From the NCBI GenBank assembly GCA_963764205.1, contig CAVXRN010000003.1:124001-188000 (forward strand): DNA of 64,000 bases, given 5' to 3'. Source of the stretch: Chersky-840 sp963764205 (GTDB taxonomy: Bacteria; Actinomycetota; Acidimicrobiia; Acidimicrobiales; UBA8190). Below are positions 53,133 through 62,248 of the stretch, in pieces. Below the pieces are notes generated by a model that ran no database searches, had not been told where the DNA came from, and saw nothing but the letters and a program-made list of their open reading frames with translations. Each line of letters starts with the position of its first letter. The first letter of the stretch is position 1. Made by a program: the position numbers and the translations under genes.

Positions 53133-53820
53133 CGTTCCGATCCCCGCCGGTGCCCCCGGCCCGCGTGCCGACGCCGGGCGAGCACCCCGGCGACGGCCCG
53201 TCCCCTTCGCCGCCCATCAACTGGCCGAGTACGTCCTGGCGGGAGCCCTGGCCGGGCTGTCCACCCACATCGCGCACAGCGGCCTGCTCCTCGTGGCGGC
53301 CGGCGCCTTCGCCCTCCTCGCCATCACGGCTCGCGGCCCACTCGGCCTGGCCCGGGTGTGCGGGCCGCGGTTGCACGCCACCCTGGACATCGTCGTCGCC
53401 CTGGCCGTGGCCGCGGCCCCCCTGTTCCGAGCCCTGCGACCCGACGTCATCGGGATCATCGTCCTCGAGGTCGCCGCGCTGGGTTGGCTGCGCTTGGCCA
53501 CGCTGACCCGGTACCCGCGGACCGCGCCGACCCGACCGGGCGACGGCGTCCCCAGCGCGACCGACGGCGTGACGACCGGCGGCGTGACGACCGACGCGGT
53601 GTCGCTGCCGTCGTCTGCGGCGGGGACGGCGGCGGGGCCCGGTGTCGAGGTGTCTGCGGCGCCGCCGACCGGAGCCTCGGTGGCGCGCGGCCTGGGCATG
53701 CTCGCCGGCCGCTCGGCGCGGCGGCTCCCCGAGGTCGAGGAGAAGCTGCACGACGGGGCGCGCCGGGCCGGGCGCCAGGCGGCCCGGGTGCAGCGGTCGT
53801 GGCGCAAGCCACCGAGCTGA
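53080..53820 (+). CDS. Uncharacterised membrane protein
   Basis: The conserved part starts near 53208 (HQLAEYVLAGALAGLSTHIA) and has three or four hydrophobic segments (LLLVAAGAFALLAITA, LDIVVALAVAAAPLF, IIGIIVLEVAALGWL-like), then a Thr/Val-rich linker and a basic C-terminal coil (RRLPEVEEKLHDGARRAGRQ). No ATG, GTG or TTG lies near the core in frame; ATG 53080 would overlap tatA. A GTG at 53150 in another frame would need a frameshift. I do not recognise the family. Confidence 0.5.
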   Translation: MRETRARTATSRPPRRDSVPIPAGAPGPRADAGRAPRRRPVPFAAHQLAEYVLAGALAGLSTHIAHSGLLLVAAGAFALLAITARGPLGLARVCGPRLHATLDIVVALAVAAAPLFRALRPDVIGIIVLEVAALGWLRLATLTRYPRTAPTRPGDGVPSATDGVTTGGVTTDAVSLPSSAAGTAAGPGVEVSAAPPTGASVARGLGMLAGRSARRLPEVEEKLHDGARRAGRQAARVQRSWRKPPS

Positions 53821-53835
53821 TCGGGAGGCGGGACG

Positions 53836-55137
53836 ATGGCCGACGACGTGCTCGAGCTGGCCGACAAGCTGTGGCGCGGTGACGTCGACATCGTCGAGAT
53901 CCACCCCGTAGGTGGGTACCTGGGCGGCCTGGCCGAGGTCGCCGACGGGATCAGCTTCGTGCCCAGCTTCGCCAACGTGTCCGCCGTCGCCACCGGGGAC
54001 GGGCTCGTCCTGGTCGACACCGGTTCGAGCTTCGTGGCGAAAGCGGTGCACGAGACGCTGCGGGGCTGGTCGGCGCAGCGTCTCCACACCGCCATCTACT
54101 CCCACGGCCACATCGACCACGTCTTCGGGGTGGGTGTGTGGGAGGAGGAATCGTCGTCGCGCGGTTGGGCCGCTCCGGTCGTGGTGGCCCACGAGGCCGT
54201 GCCGGCGCGCTTCGACCGCTACATCGTGACCGCCGGGTACAACGAGGTCGTCAACCAGCGGCAGTTCGGCTTCCCCGGGCTGCGGTGGCCCACCGAGTAC
54301 CGCTATCCGGACCGCACCTACGCCCGGCACCTCGAGCTCGACGTCGGCGGTGTCGCCCTCGAGCTGCACCACGCCCGGGGCGAGACCGACGACCACACGT
54401 GGACCTGGCTGCCCGAGACCGACGCGTGCTGTGCTGCGGCGACCTGTTCATCTGGGCGTCACCGAACGCCGGGAACCCCCAGAAGGTCCAGCGCTACCCC
54501 CGCGAGTGGGCCATGGCCCTGCGCGAGATGATCGCCCTGGAGCCCGAGGTCCTGCTCCCGGGCCACGGCTTCCCGGTCGTCGGCGCCGGGCGGGTGCGAC
54601 AGGCGCTCACCGACACGGCCGAGCTCCTCGAGTCCCTCGTCGACCAGACCATCGAGCTCATGAACACCGGGGCCCGGCTCGACGAGATCCTGCACACCGT
54701 GACCGCCCCGGCCCATCTGGCGGAGCGTCCCTACCTGCGACCCGTCTACGACGAGCCCGAGTTCGTGGTGCGCAACGTCTGGCGGCTGTACGGGGGATGG
54801 TGGGACGGGAACCCGGCTCGTCGCTCAAGCCGGCACCCGAGGCCGCTCTGGCGCGGGAGCTGGCCGCCCTGGCCGGCGGCGCGGGCGCCCTGGCCGAGCG
54901 CGCCCTGGCGCTGGTCGGGGTCCGCCCCCGACGCCGGCGACCCGGCCGTCTCGATGCGGCTGGCGGGGCATCTGGCCGAGCTGGCCGCCCTGGCGGCGCC
55001 CTCGGACGCGGCCGTCCACCGGGCCCGCGCCGAGGTCTTCGCCCGGCTGTCGGAGACGGCCACCTCGACCATGGCGAAAGGCGTGTTCACCTGGACCGCT
55101 CGGGAGTCCGAACGACACGTCGGCACCGCCCGATTGA
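53836..55137 (+). CDS. Alkylsulfatase-like metallo-beta-lactamase hydrolase (three or more frameshifts)
   Basis: First frame: EIHPVGGYLGGLAEVADGIS, VLVDTGSSFVAKAVHETLRG, TAIYSHGHIDHVFGVGVWEE (HxHxDH site). Near 54430 one missing base moves to LCCGDLFIWASPNAGNPQKV, LPGHGFPVVGAGRVRQALTD, MNTGARLDEILHTVTAPAHL. Near 54815 and 54917 further shifts join WRLYGGWWDGNP, SLKPAPEAALARELAALAGG and MRLAGHLAELAALAAPSDAA, the dimerisation domain of SdsA1-like alkylsulfatases. The end at 55137 is uncertain; a stop at 55180 in another frame is possible. The gene precedes ctaC. Confidence 0.75.
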
Positions 55138-55190
55138 GGCCCCGCGCTCCAACTACTACTCGCGGATCACCGTTGGCTAGTGTCGTCGCC

Positions 55191-56067
55191 GTGAGCCGCC
55201 GCGCCGCCGAAACGAGCAGCACGGACGCGTCCCGGTGGCGTCGCCGAGCCCTCGGGGTCGTCGCCGCGACCGCGCTGCCGGTGATCCTCGGCGGGTGCCA
55301 GCTGCCGACGTTCTACGGCTACCGCGGGTCGACCAAACAGGGTCACGACGAGTTCCTGCTCTGGGTCGGGACGACGATCGCGGCGATCGTCGTCGGCGTC
55401 CTCGTCGCCGCGCTCATCGTGTGGTCGATCGTCGGCGTACCGCAAGAAGTCCGACGAGATCCCCCGCCAGTTCCAGTACCACATCCCCCTCGAGATCACC
55501 TACATCATCGTCCCGGTCATCATGGTGCTGATCCTGTTCGGGTTCACCGTCTTCACCGAGAACCAGGTGGACGCCGTGAGCCCCACCCCGGCCGTGAAGA
55601 TCCACATCACGGCGTTCCAGTGGGGCTGGCAGCTACCAGTACCCGGGCAACGTCACCGTCGACCGGCGTGACCACCGAGGACCCCGACCCCATCGGGTAC
55701 CCCGGCGCCCTGTGCGCCCCGTCGGTGGACTGCCTGGGCCCGGGCCTCGTGATCCCAGCCGGCCAGACCACCCGGATCACGCTCAACTCCCAGGACGTCA
55801 TCCACGGCTTCTACGTCCCGCAGTTCAACTTCAGCCGGTACGCCCAGCCGGGGATCACCAACGTCTTCGACCTCACACCCTTCGCCGCCGGCGTCTACCG
55901 GGCCCAGTGCACCCAGCTGTGCGGGTTGTACCACTCCCTCATGTTCTTCCACGTCGTGGCGCTCCCGCCGCACCAATTCCAGGCGTGGCTGAAGTCGCAG
56001 CAGAGCCTGGCCCGGGCTGACGCCACCGTCGACCTCGTCCACCTCGTCCACCAAGGCGGCCGCATGA
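55191..56067 (+). CDS. ctaC: Cytochrome c oxidase subunit II (four frameshifts)
   Basis: From GTG 55191: a lipoprotein-like signal (TALPVILGGCQLPTF), then LWVGTTIAAIVVGVLVAALI as the first membrane helix. After shifts near 55437, 55633, 55662 and 56018 the pieces are YRKKSDEIPRQFQYHIPLEI, VPVIMVLILFGFTVFTENQV, ITAFQWGWQ, YQYPGNVTV, and GVTTEDPDPIGYPGALCAPS to NSQDVIHGFYVPQFNF. The CuA site is RAQCTQLCGLYHSLMFFHVV. Restored end TSSTKAAA stops at 56065-56067, overlapping the ctaD ATG. All four changes look like one-base insertions. Confidence 0.88.
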
Positions 56068-57808
56068 CCCTTCTCGCCGATCGACCGGTCGCCCACGAGC
56101 ACGAGCACGAGCACCACGAGGGGCCCGTCGGGCCTGCTGAAGTGGCTCACGAGCACCGACCACAAGCTGATCGGCATGAACTACATGGTCACGTCGCTCG
56201 TCATGTTCTTCCTGGCGGGCCTCATGGCGTTGGCGTTGCGGACGCAGCTGGCGACGCCCGACAGCTCGTTCCTCAGCTTCCAGCAGTACAACGCGCTGTT
56301 CACGATGCACGGCAGCCTGATGCTGTACCTCTTCGCCGGCCCCTTCGCCTTCGGCGGGCTGGCCAACTACATCCTGCCGCTGCAGGTCGGCGCGCCCGAC
56401 ATGGCGTTCCCCCGGCTCAACGCCCTGTCGTACTGGCTGTACCTCACCGGCTCGATCACGATGCTGCTCGGGTTCCTCGTCGCCGGGGGGGCCGCCGCCT
56501 ACGGGTGGGTCGCCTACGCCCCGCTGTCGTCGGTGCAGTTCTCACCCGGCTCGGCGCCGGACCTGTGGATCCTCGGGATCGCCCTCACCGGGTTCTCGGC
56601 CATCTTCACCGGCGTCAACCTGGTCACGACCATCGTTCTACCTGCGCGCCCCGGGGATGACCATGTTCCGGCTCCCCATCTTCACCTGGAACATGCTGGT
56701 CACGGCGATCCTGATCCTCATCGCCTTCCCCATCCTGACCGCGGCCATGGTGCTGCTCTTCGCCGACCGCCACTTCGGGACCCACATCTATACGACCGCG
56801 GGCGGCGGCGTCGCCCTTGCTCTATCAGAACCTCTTCTGGTTCTTCGGCCATCCCGAGGTGTACATCCTGGCGCTGCCCTATTTCGGCATCGTCAGCGAC
56901 GATCATCCCCGTCTTCTCCAAGAAGCCCCTGTTCGGCTACAAGGGCATGGTCTTCGCCACCATGTCGATCGCAGCCCTGTCCACCGGGGTGTGGGCGCAC
57001 CACATGTTCACCACCGGCGCCGTCCTGCTCCCGTTCTTCTCCCTGCTGTCCCTGCTCATCGCGGTGCCGACGGGCATCAAGTTCTTCAACTGGATCGGCA
57101 CGATGTGGCGGGGACAGACTCACCTTTGCCACGCCCATGTTGTTCAGCATCGGGTTCCTCTTCGCCTTCTTGATGGGCGGCCTCACCGGGGTCATGTTGG
57201 CGTCGCCGCCCATCGACTTCGCCACCCACGACACCTATTTCGTGGTGGCCCACTTCCACCAGGTGCTGTTCGGGACCGCCGTCTACGCCGGATTCGCGGG
57301 GTTCTACTACTGGTACCCGAAGTTCTTCGGGCGCATGTACCGCGAGTCGTTGGGCAAGATCCATTTCTGGCTGCTCACCATCGGCTTCTGGGTGACGTTC
57401 CTGCCGCAGTACGTCCTCGGCTTGTGGGGCATGCCCCGACGGGTGGCGTCGTACCCGGCGCACCTGGGATGGCAGACCCTCAACGTCGTCTCGACCGTCG
57501 GCGCCTTCGTCATCGGCCTGTCGTTCGTCTTCTTCCTCGTGAACCTGTGGGTGTCGTGGCGCAGTCCGGTCCCGGCCGGGGACAACCCCTGGGACGCGCA
57601 CACGTTGGAGTGGTTCGCCACGTCACCACCGTCTCACCACAACTTCGAGAGGCTGCCGCCGATCCGCTCGGAGCGGCCCGTGTGGGACTACAACCACCCC
57701 GACGCGCGAACCATCGAGCACGACAGCGCCCACACCAACGGCAACGGGCACGGCCGGCTGACCGGCGCGGACGTCGGTGTCGGCGCCGACACCGACAACA
57801 AGGCATAG
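56064..57808 (+). CDS. ctaD: Cytochrome c oxidase subunit I (five frameshifts)
   Basis: The repaired protein starts MTLLADRPVAHEHEHEHHEG then SGLLKWLTSTDHKLIGMNYM. TMHGSLMLYLFAGPFAFGGL holds a heme a ligand; WFFGHPEVYILALPYFGI has the CuB His and the cross-linked Tyr; WAHHMFTTG has the CuB His pair; THDTYFVVAHFHQVLFG has the heme a3 and heme a ligands. Frames change near 56128, 56645, 56813, 56904 and 57116, each repaired by removing one base. ATG 56064 overlaps the ctaC stop as ATGA. It forms the catalytic core of the aa3 oxidase. Confidence 0.9.
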
Positions 57809-57818
57809 GGAGCGGATC

Positions 57819-58220
57819 GTGAGGGTCGAAGCACTGTTCCTGCTCGGGGTGGCGGCGTTCTTCGGCGTCGTCGGCATCGTCTACTGGTTCTGGTCGTACG
57901 ACGGCACGACGTCGGGCGGGACCATGATGCTCATCGGCACCACGATCCTCGGGTTCCTGCCGGGGAGCTACTACCTGTGGTGGTCGTACCGGATGAAGCC
58001 GCGCCCCGAGGACCTGCCCGACGCCTCCATGGCGAGCGGGGCCGGTGTGATCGGCTCGTTCCCCGCCTCGAGCATCTGGCCCTTCGTGCTCGGCATGGGA
58101 CTGTTCCTCATGGTGCTCTCGATGGTGTTCGGCCTGTGGCTCATCGCACCCGGGGCGGCGCTCGTGGTGTCGGCCGCCATCGGCGTGACCGTCGAGAGCC
58201 GGCGCGGCGGAGCCGTCTGA
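57819..58220 (+). CDS. ctaF: Cytochrome c oxidase subunit IV, actinobacterial type
   Basis: 133 residues with four membrane helices: EALFLLGVAAFFGVVGIVYW, MMLIGTTILGFLPGSYYLWW, IWPFVLGMGLFLMVLSMVFG and IAPGAALVVSAAIGVTVESR. This is the CtaF family that is unique to the actinobacterial bcc-aa3 supercomplex. GTG 57819 is preceded by GGGAG six bases away, ten bases after ctaD. It is intact, in contrast to ctaC and ctaD. Confidence 0.9.
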   Translation: MRVEALFLLGVAAFFGVVGIVYWFWSYDGTTSGGTMMLIGTTILGFLPGSYYLWWSYRMKPRPEDLPDASMASGAGVIGSFPASSIWPFVLGMGLFLMVLSMVFGLWLIAPGAALVVSAAIGVTVESRRGGAV

Positions 58221-58247
58221 GCGAGAAACCGGGGGGAGAACCCGGGA

Positions 58248-58285
58248 AGGTTCGGCACCGGGCCGCAAAACCCGGTGCCGAACCT
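58248..58285. terminator. Strong bidirectional hairpin between ctaF and the convergent PhyH gene
   Basis: AGGTTCGGCACCGGG (58248-58262) and CCCGGTGCCGAACCT (58271-58285) form a perfect 15-bp stem with an eight-base loop CCGCAAAA. No T-tract follows. Its position after ctaF and its strength suggest a terminator of both convergent operons. Confidence 0.75.
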
Positions 58286-58440
58286 GATCCCGCGGATCAC
58301 GGGTGCGTCGCCCGGATCCTGTCCCCCCTCCGGTAACCCCGACAGCGTGCTCCCCGGGGATCAACCCCCATCCACCCGCTCCCCAACAACGGGTCAACTG
58401 TCGCCGGCCCGGGCCGAGGCCCCGTCGGGCGCTGCGGGGC

Positions 58441-59679
58441 TCAGCTGCGAGCGGTGCTGGGGGGCTGGGAGACGGTCGTCGCGGCGGTCTCGCGCACGTG
58501 GCGGAGGCGCCGGCGTGCGTCGGCGGCGGCCTCGGGGCGCAGCGGAGGCAGGCGGAACCCGGTGTACATCACCCGCCGCTCGCGCTCGACCGGCGGCTGG
58601 GCCATGTGCAGCGTGCAGCTCAGGTGGACGGTGACGTCACCGGTCTCGGTGGGCAGGTCGACGACGGGAAGCGGGTTGTCGCGCCGCAAGAAGGCGGGCC
58701 AGACGAGGCCACGGTGGCTCCCCGCCACCACCCGGAGCTGGCCCGACGTCACGTCGGCGCCGGTGACCGAGATCCCGACGGTGAGCGAGCAGCATTCGTA
58801 GCTGTGGCGGCCGAGCGAGCAGTCCTTGTGCCACGGGACGTCGGAGATGCCCGCCACCACGCCGATCGGCTTCACGAGCGCCTCGAGGGCGTTGGCGTCC
58901 ATCGAGCCCCACTCGTGCCCGTCGCCGGGAAGCGCGCCGAGCCGGGCGAGACGCCCGTCGGCCACCAGACCGGCCGCCGCGCTCGACATGGCGTCGAAGC
59001 CCTGCATCCGCACCAGCCGGTCCGACCCGTCGTCGGTCCGGGCCCACCACGACCGTCCGTCCCCCTGGCTGTAGGACGGCGCCGCGCGGTCCATGTCGGC
59101 CGACACCGCCGCCATCTCGTCGGGCGTGAACACCCCGCCGACGTGCAGGAAGCCAGCCTGGCCGAGGAACCGCTCCATCTCGGCGTCGTCGTCGTCCCAC
59201 TCGAACCGGCGCGTGAGGTCCAGCGGCTCTCCCGCCCCGTCCTCGAAGGCCATCGCATCTGCCACGAGGGGGGAGACGCCGTCGAGGGCGCCCCGCAGCA
59301 CGAGCCACCAGTCGAGGAGCCGCTCGAGCCTTCCCTGGAGCGTCAGCGCCCCACTCGAGAACCAGCCCATGGGCGTCGCCTGGTCGGTCACCAGGTCCGA
59401 CAGCTGCGCCTCGTCGAGGCGCAGCACCAGGCTCCCGTCGCCTGCGCCCTCGTGCCCCCCGTCGCCGGGCAGGACCACGATCCCGGGCCCCTCGGCCCGT
59501 AGCGTCCACGCCGACCCCTCGACGTCGATCACCAGCGGGGGGAGCCGCAGCGTCGCCAGCGCGGTGTCCAGGAGGGGCCCCGCCGCGTCCAGCGCGGCAG
59601 GCAGGTCGTCCTCGAAGAACCGGGCCACCTGCAACGGCGCCTGCTCCCCGTCGACCCGGGTCCGCACGTCCACGCTCAC
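58441..59679 (-). CDS. Phytanoyl-CoA dioxygenase-like protein with N-terminal SCP2-like domain
   Basis: 412 residues. The N-terminal ~150 (QVARFFEDDLPAALDAAGPL ... LVLRLDEAQLSDLVTDQATP, MGWFSSGALTLQGRLERLLD) resembles the SCP2 sterol-binding fold. The C-terminal part has ERFLGQAGFLHVGGVFTPDE, GISDVPWHKDCSLGRHSYEC (HxD iron ligands) and GDVTVHLSCTLHMAQPPVER (third His), with Arg in RRVMYTGFRLPP for 2-oxoglutarate, matching PhyH-type Fe(II) dioxygenases. It may hydroxylate a bound lipid. GTG 59679 is the start. Confidence 0.82.
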   Translation of the reverse strand: MSVDVRTRVDGEQAPLQVARFFEDDLPAALDAAGPLLDTALATLRLPPLVIDVEGSAWTLRAEGPGIVVLPGDGGHEGAGDGSLVLRLDEAQLSDLVTDQATPMGWFSSGALTLQGRLERLLDWWLVLRGALDGVSPLVADAMAFEDGAGEPLDLTRRFEWDDDDAEMERFLGQAGFLHVGGVFTPDEMAAVSADMDRAAPSYSQGDGRSWWARTDDGSDRLVRMQGFDAMSSAAAGLVADGRLARLGALPGDGHEWGSMDANALEALVKPIGVVAGISDVPWHKDCSLGRHSYECCSLTVGISVTGADVTSGQLRVVAGSHRGLVWPAFLRRDNPLPVVDLPTETGDVTVHLSCTLHMAQPPVERERRVMYTGFRLPPLRPEAAADARRRLRHVRETAATTVSQPPSTARS

Positions 59680-59742
59680 GGCCAGCCACGGTACCGTGCC
59701 CGCACGCCGGCGTGCCGGGGAAGGGTCGGCCGGGCCGGCCGG

Positions 59743-60178
59743 TCAGGCCCTCGGGTGGTCGCCCAACCCGGCGCGGACCTCCTTCCGCCACACGAACCGC
59801 AGGCCCGACCAGTCCTCTCCCACCGCCGCCACCTTGACGTCCACCAACCCGGTGGGGAGCACCACCTCGCGCAGCAGGTGCTCGGTGACGTCACTGTCGT
59901 GGCCCGCGGCGCGCCGCGGCCACACCAGCCACAGCGCGTCGGTCGGACCGAGCACCGCGGCGACGTCGCGCACGACCCCGTCGAGCTGGGCCGCCCGCCG
60001 GACGAAGGCGACCACGACCTCGGCCCCCCGGCCGAGCGAGCGCCGCACGCGCGCACCGTCGGGCAGGTCGGGCACCGTCCAGCCCCGGGGGGCGCCCACG
60101 AGCGCCACCGTGTCGCCGGGGCGGACGCCGAGCTTGCGGGCGAGCGGCGTCCCCGAGTACCCGCCCGGGCGCCGTCAC
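59743..60178 (-). CDS. DUF3052 family protein (frameshift near 60160)
   Basis: The body reads YSGTPLARKLGVRPGDTVAL, VGAPRGWTVPDLPDGARVRR, SLGRGAEVVVAFVRRAAQLD, LGPTDALWLVWPRRAAG and LREVVLPTGLVDVKVAAVGE, a conserved actinobacterial DUF3052 protein of about 144 residues. The N-terminus needs one G removed near 60160 to join the GTG at 60178 (or 60187, overlapping the GNAT stop). Some relatives are linked to antibiotic-related phenotypes, but the function is unknown. Confidence 0.75.
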
Positions 60179-60183
60179 GGGGC

Positions 60184-60672
60184 TCACGCCGGCGGAGCGG
60201 GGTCCCACGGGCGCCGGCGCAGGGCGAGCGCGGTGCTCCCCTCCCAGAAGCCCTCGGACCGGTAGAGGTGCTCCCCGTCGGCCGACGCGTGCAGCTCGAC
60301 GTTGTCGACACCCGTCGACTCGCACCACTCGAGCAGGCGCCGCAGCACGGCCCGCCCGAGGCCCCGGCGGCGGAAGCCGGGCTCGGTCGACATCCACTGC
60401 ACGTACCCCACCCGGGCGCTCGCGTGCGCCGGGCTCGGGAGGCGACTCGAGAGCGCCACGGCCCCGCACGCGACGAGGTGGCCCGGCCCATCGGGGTCCT
60501 CGGCCACGACCACACACAGGTCGGCCCCCAGCCGGTCCCGCACCGCCGCCCGGGCCGAGCCCCGCCACCGCTCCCACACGTCCTCGTCCAACGCGAGGCC
60601 CAACGACCGGTACATGAGCTCGGCCAACCGGGCGACCTCGTCGGCGTCGTCGGGTCGCGCCGAGCGGATCAA
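60184..60672 (-). CDS. GNAT acetyltransferase
   Basis: 162 residues. IRSARPDDADEVARLAELMY opens the fold, AEDPDGPGHLVACGAVALSS and VQWMSTEPGFRRRGLGRAVL (R-x-x-G-x-G loop) bind acetyl-CoA, and GVDNVELHASADGEHLYRSE ends it. It is a typical small N-acetyltransferase with unknown substrate. TTG 60672 starts eight bases after the qcrB stop; no ATG or GTG is close. Possibly cotranscribed with qcrCAB. Confidence 0.8.
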   Translation of the reverse strand: MIRSARPDDADEVARLAELMYRSLGLALDEDVWERWRGSARAAVRDRLGADLCVVVAEDPDGPGHLVACGAVALSSRLPSPAHASARVGYVQWMSTEPGFRRRGLGRAVLRRLLEWCESTGVDNVELHASADGEHLYRSEGFWEGSTALALRRRPWDPAPPA

Positions 60673-60679
60673 CGAACGC

Positions 60680-62248
60680 TCAGGGGCGCGGGATCCGCCG
60701 CACGCCCGACGTGCCCGCCTCGACCGGCTCGAGCTCGCCGTTGAGGTCGATGTGCACCGGCACCGGGGCGGGAGCGAGCTCGTCCTGGCCGTCACCGGGC
60801 CGGGGGGCGGTCGACACGCTCTCGTACTCGCCCTCGGCGGTGCGCGTGATGATCACCGCACGCTTGCGCCGGCCGATGCCGGGCACGCCCGTCATCTCGC
60901 GGCACAGGTAGTAGGCGAAGATGCCCGCTGCGCTCGGGATGACGAAGACGGCGAAGCGGAAGAACCACAGCACCTCGTTGAGCGAGATCTTGAAGTAGTT
61001 GGCCAACACGTCGGTCGAGCTGGCCGCGAACAGCGTGAAGAAGAACGTCAGCGACGCCACGCCGATGGCGGTCCGCTTGGGCTTGTCGCGGGGCCGGTCG
61101 AGGAGGTTGTGCTCGGCGTGGTCACCGGTCACCTTGGCTTCGACGAAGGGCCACACGTAGAAGAGGTTGAAGCAGATCCCCGGGAACAGCACGGCGGGGA
61201 AGAACACCACGAGGGGGATGGTGTGGCCCCACAGCGTCCACGAGATGGGCGGCATGATGCGCAGCGCGCCGTCGAGCCAGCCCATGTACCAGTCCGGCTG
61301 CACGGCGTAGCTGATCTTGTACGGCTCGTACTGGCCGAATTGCCAGATGGGGTTGATCTGGACCAGGCCCCCCAGGGCCCACAGCACCCCGGTCGTCACG
61401 AAGAGGAAGCCCGTCGTCTTGGCGATGAACGTGGGGTACATGGGCGAGCCCACCACGTTCTTCTCGGTGCGGCCGTGCCCGGGGAACTGCGTGTGCTTCT
61501 GGCGCACGAGCAGGCCCAGGTGCGCGCCGAGGAGGCCGAAGATGATCAACGGCACGACGAGCACGTGGATGATGAACAGCCGCGGGATGATGATCCCGTT
61601 CCCGGGAAAGTTCCCCCCGAACAGGAACGTGGCCAGGTACGAGCCCACGATGGGGATCGACAGCACGATCGAGAACATGATGCGCAGGCCCGTCCCCGAC
61701 ACGAGGTCGTCGGGCAGCGAGTACCCGAGGAACCCGTTGGACAGCGCCAGGATGAGCAGCGTGATGCCGATCATCCAGTTGAGCTCGCGCGGCTTGCGGT
61801 AGGCGCCGGTGAAGAAGACGCGGCACATGTGCACGGCGATGGCGCCGATGAACACGTCCGCGGCCCAGTGGTGCATCTGCCGGATGACGAGCCCGCTGCG
61901 CACACCGAAGGACAGGTTCACCGTGGACTCGAAGGCGGCCGACACCCGCGCGCCCCGCAACGGCGCGTACGGGCCCTGGTAGATGACCTCCTTGGCCGAC
62001 GGGATGAAGTACAGGCTGAGGAAGACCCCGGTGGCGACCAGCACCACGAACGAATAGAGCGCGATCTCGCCCAGCAGGAACGACCAGTGGTCGGGGAAGA
62101 TCTTGTCCAGCATGGTGCGCCCGCCCTTGGCCACGCCCAGGCGGTCGTCGAGCCAGCGGACGCCGGCGACAATGGGATCGGGCTTGGAGCCCTTCTTGCC
62201 GTGCCTGCCCCGGGCCCGCCCCTGTGGTCGTGACGTCGTCGCGCTCAT
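60680..62248 (-). CDS. qcrB: Menaquinol-cytochrome c reductase cytochrome b subunit
   Basis: 522 residues with eight or nine membrane helices. Heme ligands lie in RQMHHWAADVFIGAIAVHMC and RLFIIHVLVVPLIIFGLLGA; the quinol-site PEWY-like region is AVQPDWYMGWLDGALRIMPP (PDWY, typical of actinobacteria). The C-terminal extension has RRKRAVIITRTAEGEYESVS. It is the core of the bcc complex. ATG 62248 overlaps the qcrA stop as ATGA. The frame is intact. Confidence 0.95.
   Translation of the reverse strand: MSATTSRPQGRARGRHGKKGSKPDPIVAGVRWLDDRLGVAKGGRTMLDKIFPDHWSFLLGEIALYSFVVLVATGVFLSLYFIPSAKEVIYQGPYAPLRGARVSAAFESTVNLSFGVRSGLVIRQMHHWAADVFIGAIAVHMCRVFFTGAYRKPRELNWMIGITLLILALSNGFLGYSLPDDLVSGTGLRIMFSIVLSIPIVGSYLATFLFGGNFPGNGIIIPRLFIIHVLVVPLIIFGLLGAHLGLLVRQKHTQFPGHGRTEKNVVGSPMYPTFIAKTTGFLFVTTGVLWALGGLVQINPIWQFGQYEPYKISYAVQPDWYMGWLDGALRIMPPISWTLWGHTIPLVVFFPAVLFPGICFNLFYVWPFVEAKVTGDHAEHNLLDRPRDKPKRTAIGVASLTFFFTLFAASSTDVLANYFKISLNEVLWFFRFAVFVIPSAAGIFAYYLCREMTGVPGIGRRKRAVIITRTAEGEYESVSTAPRPGDGQDELAPAPVPVHIDLNGELEPVEAGTSGVRRIPRP

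Noticed and set aside
54425..57120. Programmed +1 frameshifting in the cytochrome oxidase genes
   Set aside because: Five events within one gene, at unrelated sites and without slippery sequences, would leave almost no product; sequencing error is far more likely.
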